Assembly: GCA_003551785.1 (NCBI GenBank) | Contig: PUNP01000586.1 | Span: 1 to 6,222 of the forward strand | Origin: Candidatus Brocadiaceae bacterium | GTDB taxonomy: Bacteria > Planctomycetota > Brocadiia > SM23-32 | Direction of reading: 5' to 3' | Length of the DNA: 6,222 nucleotides | Shown: positions 1 through 4,381 of the stretch, piece after piece | How the letters are laid out: each line of letters opens with the position of its first letter | Position numbering within the stretch: position 1 is the first letter of the stretch | Translations under genes and position numbers: made by a program | The notes under the pieces: generated by a model | The model's database searches: none | What the model was told of the DNA's origin: nothing | The model's input: only the letters and a program-made list of their open reading frames with translations

Positions 1-60
1 GGCGCGGTTGCTCTTGGAATAGCGGCATTTGCTCATTATTGTCTTTTCGGCCAGGCTCCT

Positions 61-76
61 AGTGGTCCATTCCACT
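61..76. repeat. Short inverted repeat, first of three consecutive hairpins
   Basis: AGTGG (61-65) and CCACT (72-76) are perfectly complementary around a 6-nt loop. A 5-bp stem alone is weak and could be chance. It is listed because two much stronger inverted repeats follow within a few bases (83-115 and 116-139), so that almost the whole stretch 61-139 can fold. It could be the end of an upstream transcript or part of a control region for the pseudopilin gene. Confidence 0.3.
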
Positions 77-81
77 TGATT

Positions 82-111
82 TTGTCATCATATTTTACTA
101 TTATGTATGAT
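82..111 (+). promoter_or_regulatory. Candidate sigma70-type promoter of the pseudopilin gene
   Basis: TTGTCA at 82-87 matches the -35 consensus at five of six positions, and TATGAT at 106-111 matches the -10 consensus at five of six, with an 18-nt spacer. Transcription would start near 118, giving a leader of roughly 58 nt before the ATG at 176. The surrounding DNA is AT-rich relative to the genes. The -35 and -10 boxes coincide with the two arms of a 10-bp inverted repeat, which could be an operator. The motif match is seen directly; promoter activity is inferred. Confidence 0.45.
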
Positions 112-115
112 GACA
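83..115. repeat. Perfect 10-bp inverted repeat overlapping the promoter candidate
   Basis: TGTCATCATA (83-92) and TATGATGACA (106-115) are exact reverse complements separated by 13 nt. A perfect 10-bp match at this distance is very unlikely by chance in a stretch this short. Two readings are possible: an operator for a dimeric regulator, since the arms lie over the -35 and -10 boxes, or the hairpin of a terminator for an upstream gene. No T-run follows directly, which disfavours the simple terminator reading. Confidence 0.6.
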
Positions 116-139
116 TCAATGGCCAATGTGGCCCATTGA
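116..139 (+). repeat. Hairpin in the pseudopilin leader, abutting the preceding inverted repeat
   Basis: TCAATGG (116-122) pairs with CCATTGA (133-139). CC (123-124) pairs with GG (130-131) after one bulged C at 132, leaving the loop AATGT. This gives a nine-pair stem that starts on the base after the 83-115 repeat ends. With a start site near 118 it would form at the 5' end of the mRNA and could affect stability. A T-run at about 155-161 lies some 15 nt downstream, too far for a standard intrinsic terminator. Confidence 0.45.
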
Positions 140-161
140 ATACATTCTTTGTACTTTTTTT

Positions 162-169
162 AAGGAGGT
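162..169 (+). promoter_or_regulatory. Strong Shine-Dalgarno of the pseudopilin gene
   Basis: AAGGAGGT is a full-length match to the 16S anti-Shine-Dalgarno sequence. Its GGAGG core ends 7 nt before the ATG at 176. It fixes the start at 176 in preference to the in-frame ATG at 197, which would leave only two residues ahead of the FTLIELL motif. It also points to strong translation initiation. Confidence 0.85.
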
Positions 170-175
170 AATATC

Positions 176-1030
176 ATGTTTAACTTAGTACGTAAGATGT
201 TACGGTTTACTTTAATCGAACTTCTTGTAGTCATCGCCATCATCGCCATATTGGCGGCGATGCTGATGCCGGCGCTTGCACGCGCACGGGCGATGACACG
301 CAGGGTTGCCTGCGCGAACAACCAGAGGAATGCTGTTATGGCGATGCATTTTTACGCCGATGATTACGACGGCTGGGGCTGGCACGGAATAATGCGTGCA
401 AACAGTGGAACACTTCCCGATCATGGCCGGCCTACCGATGCACACGGCTGGCTGCATGATTACCTGACGTTTGTCGATCATCCGGACAAAAGATACCACC
501 CTCCGATACTTGCGTGCCCGGGGTTGACGCCGCCTCCGGGACCAAGGGGTGACTATGGTTGGGACCGCAGGCCGATAAGACAGAGGAGCCGGAGGCTGCA
601 GACCCCTTATTTCTACCATTTCGGCGCGCCCAATTTCGATGAACACAGCAACGACAGATATTACGGATGGGATGCGAGATTTTCGTTTTCTTCCACGGAG
701 GATAGCCCGCGTTCCCGCGTTGTAAGACGACAATATCTGGGGCGCACCCATAATCATAGATATCGGGGGAATTATTACGTGCTTCCCGCATCACTCCAGC
801 CGGCCATCACTGATGCGCAGTTCTTAAGCAGAAGCAGCGGGGGGCCGGACGACTCGAATTTCAACCAGTACCGCACACTTGGTACCAGTGATTCCTATTA
901 CTTCCGTAACCATGCGGATTTGGACTGGAGCGGTATGAACATTGGTTTTATGGACGGGCATGTGGAATGGCGTGACAACGATGAAATATCCCCCAGGTAT
1001 GGCGATTTCTACCATCGTATATGGTATTGA
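176..1030 (+). CDS. Type II secretion/pilin-like protein with prepilin N-terminus and H-x-DG C-terminal motif
   Basis: This 284-aa protein starts with a class III (prepilin) signal: a short basic leader (residues 1-10, [10 protein letters not shown]), then [20 protein letters not shown] with the conserved Glu at 15 (position 5 of the mature protein) and a hydrophobic helix to about residue 31. It should be cleaved by a prepilin peptidase and inserted in the inner membrane or assembled into a pseudopilus. The residue before the cleavage site is Arg10, not the usual Gly. After the helix come a basic segment with Cys46 and a YADDYDGW motif typical of the pseudopilin-like proteins abundant in Lentisphaerota and planctomycetes. 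The C-terminus has His246 followed by DGHVEW from Asp260, a stretched form of the H-x9-DG motif with 13 intervening residues. The middle is rich in Tyr, Arg and Asp with no recognised enzymatic motif. The start is set by AAGGAGGT at 162-169. Family assignment is secure; the physiological role is unknown, although such genes often lie beside carbohydrate-degradation genes, as here. Confidence 0.93.
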   Translation: MFNLVRKMLRFTLIELLVVIAIIAILAAMLMPALARARAMTRRVACANNQRNAVMAMHFYADDYDGWGWHGIMRANSGTLPDHGRPTDAHGWLHDYLTFVDHPDKRYHPPILACPGLTPPPGPRGDYGWDRRPIRQRSRRLQTPYFYHFGAPNFDEHSNDRYYGWDARFSFSSTEDSPRSRVVRRQYLGRTHNHRYRGNYYVLPASLQPAITDAQFLSRSSGGPDDSNFNQYRTLGTSDSYYFRNHADLDWSGMNIGFMDGHVEWRDNDEISPRYGDFYHRIWY

Positions 1031-1035
1031 ATTAT

Positions 1036-1057
1036 CCAGCATATCCGCGTATACTGG
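1036..1057 (+). terminator. Weak hairpin after the pseudopilin gene, possible terminator
   Basis: CCAG (1036-1039) pairs with CTGG (1054-1057). After a C-A mismatch, ATA (1041-1043) pairs with TAT (1050-1052) around a 6-nt loop. TTT, GGTTT and later GTTTTTA follow. It starts 5 nt after the stop codon. The stem is short and the T-tract is interrupted, so this is only a candidate for ending the pseudopilin transcript. Confidence 0.25.
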
Positions 1058-1200
1058 TTTGGTTTGCCGGGTTTTTAGTGATAATTCAGCTCGTTGCACA
1101 ATCCATGACATTTGCTATATGCTGCAGGCTGTAAGTCATAATCCGAATGAATCGGGAATGTTTCAAGGCGCAACATACTGCTCTTTAGATATAATGTGCC

Positions 1201-1282
1201 GTCCTTTCAGAACGGATTGATGACGGTGCAACGTATTCCCAGGGGTATCACTTTGGGCTGGTATGTTGTGTCCTTTCAGGAC
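1201..1282 (+). repeat. Two copies of the 13-mer GTCCTTTCAGRAC
   Basis: GTCCTTTCAGAAC occurs at 1201-1213 and GTCCTTTCAGGAC at 1270-1282, matching at 12 of 13 bases with starts 69 nt apart. The second copy is self-complementary and forms the core of the 1268-1284 hairpin; the first has lost that symmetry through one A for G change. Flanks are not similar. It may be a duplicated protein- or RNA-binding site, or chance. Confidence 0.4.
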
Positions 1283-1284
1283 AC
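1268..1284. repeat. 7-bp hairpin GTGTCCT/AGGACAC
   Basis: GTGTCCT (1268-1274) and AGGACAC (1278-1284) are exact reverse complements around a TTC loop. No T-tract follows, so it is not a standard terminator on the + strand. It contains the second copy of the repeated 13-mer. A weaker 5-bp pairing, CGGAG (1287-1291) with CTCCG (1304-1308), follows directly. Confidence 0.4.
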
Positions 1285-1344
1285 TTCGGAGTGGAAAATA
1301 TGTCTCCGCTCCGGGCAGGGCCGGGAAAATATGCATGAATTGAC

Positions 1345-1377
1345 AAAAAAAAGGCTAAAAAAGCTGTTTTTTTGCCT
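1345..1377 (-). terminator. A/T-rich hairpin, terminator-like on the minus strand
   Basis: AGGCTAAAAAA (1352-1362) pairs with TTTTTTTGCCT (1367-1377) around a GCTG loop, with one T-T mismatch. On the + strand the hairpin is preceded by a run of A (1345-1352) and not followed by a T-run. On the minus strand the same bases read as a hairpin followed directly by about eight T, the layout of an intrinsic terminator for leftward transcription. No leftward gene is visible to its right, so it would stop antisense or small-RNA transcripts. The stem is mostly A-T and weak. Confidence 0.35.
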
Positions 1378-1388
1378 ATTCATTTGCA

Positions 1389-1418
1389 TTGTGAGCGAAA
1401 ACCGGGTAAATTTAGAAT
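1389..1418 (+). promoter_or_regulatory. Weak sigma70-like promoter candidate upstream of the DUF4838 genes
   Basis: TTGTGA (1389-1394) matches four of six -35 positions and TAGAAT (1413-1418) five of six -10 positions, with an 18-nt spacer. It would give a leader of nearly 200 nt carrying the palindrome at 1477-1497. A perfect -35 hexamer TTGACA at 1340-1345 has no matching -10 box at the correct distance. Matches of this quality are common by chance. Confidence 0.25.
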
Positions 1419-1476
1419 AGTTTTGAATTAGCTGCATGAGAGTGGGGGAAAAGAGCCGCCTTGCCCATGCAGATGT

Positions 1477-1497
1477 CCAATCCAACGGTTGGGTTGG
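1477..1497. promoter_or_regulatory. Palindrome CCAATCCAA-CGG-TTGGGTTGG, operator or leader hairpin
   Basis: The arms at 1477-1485 and 1489-1497 pair over nine positions with one T-G wobble around CGG. The central CCAACGGTTGG is an exact palindrome in the DNA. It lies about 120 nt upstream of the DUF4838 start. The compact symmetrical form fits an operator for a dimeric regulator such as a LacI-type sugar regulator, but it could equally be a hairpin in the leader RNA. No regulator gene is in the window. Confidence 0.35.
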
Positions 1498-1605
1498 GAA
1501 ATTATTGTGCGACAGGCTCTTCAGGGGAAGTTGTGTTTCCTATGAGGTTTCAAAGTTACTCCCGGCAAAAGGCGCCGTCCCTGTTGATTTCTTTTTTTCT
1601 ATTGT

Positions 1606-1611
1606 AGGAGG
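1606..1611 (+). promoter_or_regulatory. Shine-Dalgarno deciding the start of the first DUF4838 gene
   Basis: AGGAGG lies 8 nt before the ATG at 1620 but only 2 nt before the in-frame ATG at 1614. The spacing strongly favours 1620, which yields the signal peptide MRLSAAVML and drops two residues from the longest frame. Confidence 0.8.
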
Positions 1612-1619
1612 AGATGATT

Positions 1620-4256
1620 ATGAGGTTAAGTGCGGCTGTAATGTTGTGCCTTTCGATCTGTGCAGTAACCGTCTACTGTTCGGATGAGACGGTTCTGGCC
1701 GAGAACGGACGGGCTTTATTGCCAGTTGTTCTGTCTGAGGATGCGCCATCCGAGACTGTTGAGGCGGCGAACGAGCTGGCTGATTATCTCGGCAGGATCA
1801 GCGGTGCTGATTTTTCCGTGGAGACCGGCACCGGCGATTCCGGCATAGTGTTTGGCACTCCCGGCGATTTCACGCAGCTGCCCTTCGAGTTCGCTTTCGA
1901 TTCCGGACCTTTCAGCCGTGATGAATACCTTATTCGCAGCACCGGTGACGGACTTTATCTGCTGGGTTCGACTAAGGGCGCCGCAGAATACGCCGCCTGG
2001 GATCTTTTGTATCAGTTCGGATACAGGTATTTTTTTCCTACTAAAACATGGGAGATAGTGCCCCGGAGCGACGTTCTTAAAGTGACCGAGGATCGCCACG
2101 AAAAACCCGATTATTACAGCAGGCGCGGACCGCGCGGCGCCCCCAGGATGTCGCGTCAGCCCTGGGCGCAGGATGGATGGAGCAAGTGGCAGGTCAGGAA
2201 TCGTACCCGATCCAATTTCGGACTGAGCACAGGTCACGTTTATTGTTCTATCATACGGCGCAATAGGGATGTGTTCGATGAAAACCCGGAGTTTCTTGCG
2301 CTTGTGGGGGGGGAACGCGGCGGTGGACGAGGCGATAAGTTCTGTATCTCCAACGACGAGCTGAGGGCGTTCATCGTTGAGAATGCCGTGACCCGAATGA
2401 TGCGCAACCCCGACGCCGACAGCATTTCCATGGACCCGAGCGACGGGAGCAGTTGGTGCGAATGCGATCCGTGTCACGAGATGGGCAGCGTGAGCGACAG
2501 AGTCGTTATATTGGCCAACGAGGCCGCGGAGGCAATCAACGAACTCGGACTGGATGGTGACAAATATGTGGGTATCTACGCATACAACGACTATTCCCCG
2601 CCACCGGCCGTTGATGTTCATCCCAAAGTTATCGTCAGCCTGGCCACCAGCTTCATCCGGGGCGGATACACATTTGATCAGATGATTGAGGGATGGAGCG
2701 AAAGGACGAATATGATGGGGATTCGCGACTATTATTCACTGACGGTCTGGAGGGGGTTCCTGCCCGCTCGGGGCAATGTTACCAGCACCGGTTATCTCAG
2801 GGATAAACTCCCCGAATACCATGAAAGGGGCGCACGTTTCATGAATGCCGAGTCCGACAATGCCTGGGGAAACAGCGGTCTGGGGTATTATCTTTCCTCA
2901 CGCATCCTCTGGGATGTTGGGGAAGCGGAAAGAGTCGATGAACTGATCGACGACTTTCTGGTCAAAAGCTTCGGCCCGGCCTCAGAACCCATGCGCAGTT
3001 TTTTCCTGCTGATTGACCGTGATGCCCGCGATCCGCACGTGCCGCACAGGAGGCAGCCGTTGAACGACGATATGCTGCACAGGATGTACCGATACCTCTC
3101 GGAGGCTCGCCGGCTGGCGGATGGGCGGGAGGAGATTCAGGAACGGATAGATGACCTTATCGTTTACACAAGGTTTGTTGACCTTTACCGGATCATGAAC
3201 CGGACCCGGGGTGAGGAACGACAACAGGCTTTCGATGATCTGGTTGCGTTCACCTGGCGTATCAGGGAGCGTGTCGTCGCACCGAGCGTGAATATGCTGG
3301 CCCATCTGAACCGCTTTTTTGTCAACAGGGATGATCATCTATCCTGGCCGGAAGGCGGCGGTCGGTTCAGCCCCGCTGATATACATCGCGAAAGAGTGGA
3401 CGAGCCTTTCAGTGACGAGGAGATGGGTAGTTTGCTGGAAGAGGGTATGGCGGCCCATGACCCGCTGGAGCTTGATTTTACACCCGTTGACTACGATGAC
3501 GATTTACTGGTACCGGCCGCTACCGAATCCGACGCGCCGCGCGGCACTCCGCGCGATCCGCACTTTGCCGTAGGTAACCGGGCCGCGCCGGTTGTTTATA
3601 TCCATACTCGGGATAATACTCTCCCGACTCTCTATTTTTCCGCCGGGCATACGCATACTGATCGTGGCCCCATGCGCTGGGAGCTTGTCAAAGTAGAGAG
3701 CGGAGAGACTATTAACAAAGGTGAGGTTCCGCCAGAGGACCCACCGCGCCGTGACGGCTGGCACGAACATGAAGGTACTCGCAAGCTGGAACTGGACGTG
3801 CCGCAAAGCGGACTGTACAGGCTGGTTATTTCCAATGTCGGACAGGGCTTCTTCTGGGATTATGAACCCCGCGAAGAGTCCATGGTGACCATTCGCGCCG
3901 ACGCCGTCCACCCGATCAGGCGAAACTGGCTGCGACGACTTTATTTCTACGTTCCGGTGGGAACGCGTGAGATAGTGATGTACGGTGCGCTTCGACAGCG
4001 TTATGCCAGCGGTTGGCATCCCGCTGAGGGTGAGACAATTGATTGGGATGATATCAGGCATGAACAGGGCTTTAGTGTGATACCAGTGCCGGAAGGGCGT
4101 GACGGCAAGCTCTGGGCTTTCGGCACACGGCACGATAATCCGGAACTGCGTTTCCTTAACATTCCCGGATACCTTGCTTATCATCCTTCCGAACTCTTGC
4201 TCCCGCGTGATTATGCCGAGGAACTCAGAGAAAGAAGAGATGATGCTTTTTTTTGA
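1620..4256 (+). CDS. Exported DUF4838 domain protein with GH67-N-like domain and long C-terminal extension
   Basis: An 878-aa protein starting at 1620, chosen because AGGAGG is 8 nt upstream. Residues 1-20 form a Sec signal peptide; Cys20 is not in a good lipobox, so signal peptidase I cleavage is likelier. Residues about 22-155 resemble the alpha-glucuronidase (GH67) N-terminal domain, with VEAANELADYLGRISGA and GYRYFFPTKTWEIVP as the typical start and end. DUF4838 follows from about 165 to 460: GHVYC with His206, an NPEFLAL motif where HPE is usual, FCISND (Cys242), DPSDG then WCECDPC (Cys280, 282, 285), a conserved NAESDNAW segment (Glu411, Trp416) and the RILWDV/LIDDFLVKSFGPA signature. 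The remaining 400 or so residues are less recognisable: a helical part, then a beta-rich region from about 655 (YIHTRD, GLYRLVISN, RLYFYVPVGT) that resembles a carbohydrate-binding or sandwich domain. It probably acts on extracellular or periplasmic glycans; the reaction and the catalytic residues are not established. A G8 run lies at 2306-2313, and the gene ends in a T8 run. Confidence 0.93.
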   Translation: MRLSAAVMLCLSICAVTVYCSDETVLAENGRALLPVVLSEDAPSETVEAANELADYLGRISGADFSVETGTGDSGIVFGTPGDFTQLPFEFAFDSGPFSRDEYLIRSTGDGLYLLGSTKGAAEYAAWDLLYQFGYRYFFPTKTWEIVPRSDVLKVTEDRHEKPDYYSRRGPRGAPRMSRQPWAQDGWSKWQVRNRTRSNFGLSTGHVYCSIIRRNRDVFDENPEFLALVGGERGGGRGDKFCISNDELRAFIVENAVTRMMRNPDADSISMDPSDGSSWCECDPCHEMGSVSDRVVILANEAAEAINELGLDGDKYVGIYAYNDYSPPPAVDVHPKVIVSLATSFIRGGYTFDQMIEGWSERTNMMGIRDYYSLTVWRGFLPARGNVTSTGYLRDKLPEYHERGARFMNAESDNAWGNSGLGYYLSSRILWDVGEAERVDELIDDFLVKSFGPASEPMRSFFLLIDRDARDPHVPHRRQPLNDDMLHRMYRYLSEARRLADGREEIQERIDDLIVYTRFVDLYRIMNRTRGEERQQAFDDLVAFTWRIRERVVAPSVNMLAHLNRFFVNRDDHLSWPEGGGRFSPADIHRERVDEPFSDEEMGSLLEEGMAAHDPLELDFTPVDYDDDLLVPAATESDAPRGTPRDPHFAVGNRAAPVVYIHTRDNTLPTLYFSAGHTHTDRGPMRWELVKVESGETINKGEVPPEDPPRRDGWHEHEGTRKLELDVPQSGLYRLVISNVGQGFFWDYEPREESMVTIRADAVHPIRRNWLRRLYFYVPVGTREIVMYGALRQRYASGWHPAEGETIDWDDIRHEQGFSVIPVPEGRDGKLWAFGTRHDNPELRFLNIPGYLAYHPSELLLPRDYAEELRERRDDAFF

Positions 4257-4295
4257 ATGATTTTTTGTCAATGTTCTGTGAAACACTTTTACGTT

Positions 4296-4325
4296 ATCAC
4301 CACCATGCCCTGTGCCGGTGGTGAT
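4296..4325. repeat. Perfect 9-bp inverted repeat between the DUF4838 genes
   Basis: ATCACCACC (4296-4304) and GGTGGTGAT (4317-4325) are exact reverse complements around a 12-nt loop. It lies 39 nt after one gene and 56 nt before the next. The stem is GC-rich, but the bases just after it (GTTATGGGGTT) contain no T-run; T-rich sequence appears only at 4351-4367. It may be an inefficient terminator, an mRNA-processing or stabilising hairpin that sets different levels of the two products, or an operator. Confidence 0.5.
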
Positions 4326-4369
4326 GTTATGGGGTTAACTAAGGACTTACGATTTTTTCCTCTTTTTAT

Positions 4370-4373
4370 GGAG
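4370..4373 (+). promoter_or_regulatory. Shine-Dalgarno of the second DUF4838 gene
   Basis: GGAG lies 8 nt before the ATG at 4382. The in-frame ATG at 4427, which would give a shorter, more conventional signal sequence (MRLFLVLSVL), has no such motif upstream. This favours 4382, though the site is weaker than those of the two preceding genes. Confidence 0.55.
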
Positions 4374-4381
4374 ACTGTACA

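Larger units (their letters stand above)
1031..1613. other. 583-nt intergenic region without a convincing gene
   Basis: No reading frame here has both a plausible ribosome binding site and protein-like composition; the short open frames are small or overlap the flanking genes. The region is richer in A/T than the genes. It holds a weak hairpin after the pseudopilin stop (1036-1057), a possible long-range pairing (1092-1104 with 1214-1233), two copies of GTCCTTTCAGRAC (1201 and 1270), a 7-bp hairpin (1268-1284), an A/T-rich hairpin (1352-1377), a promoter-like pair (1389-1418) and a palindrome (1477-1497). The length and density of structures suggest a separate promoter region for the DUF4838 genes and possibly a small RNA, but neither is demonstrated. 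Confidence 0.6.

Noticed and set aside
1..171. An open frame from base 1 to a TAA at 169-171 that could be the end of an upstream gene
   Set aside because: Its 56 codons give a patchy hydrophobic peptide of no recognised family, it runs through the promoter candidate, three inverted repeats and the Shine-Dalgarno, and its stop lies within the ribosome binding site. Most likely chance in AT-rich DNA. A six-codon tail ending at TAG 20-22 in another frame is also possible but too short to judge.
942..1220. Small + strand frame overlapping the end of the pseudopilin gene
   Set aside because: It overlaps the conserved DGHVEW end of the pseudopilin gene in another frame, has no ribosome binding site, and its peptide shows no domain.
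1340..1345. Perfect -35 hexamer TTGACA
   Set aside because: No -10-like hexamer occurs 16-18 nt downstream; the correct distance falls inside the GCTG loop and T-run of the 1352-1377 hairpin.
1620..1682. Reading the first DUF4838 protein as a lipoprotein at Cys20
   Set aside because: The preceding residues T-V-Y do not fit a lipobox (Tyr at -1 is not tolerated), so ordinary signal peptidase cleavage is the better reading.
1436..1687. Small + strand frame running into the first DUF4838 gene
   Set aside because: It overlaps the signal-peptide region of the real gene out of frame, has no Shine-Dalgarno at the correct distance, and crosses the 1477-1497 palindrome.
1614..4256. A true GH67 alpha-glucuronidase assignment
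   Set aside because: Only the N-terminal accessory domain resembles GH67. The central part carries DUF4838 motifs, and I cannot identify the GH67 catalytic set, so no EC activity is claimed.
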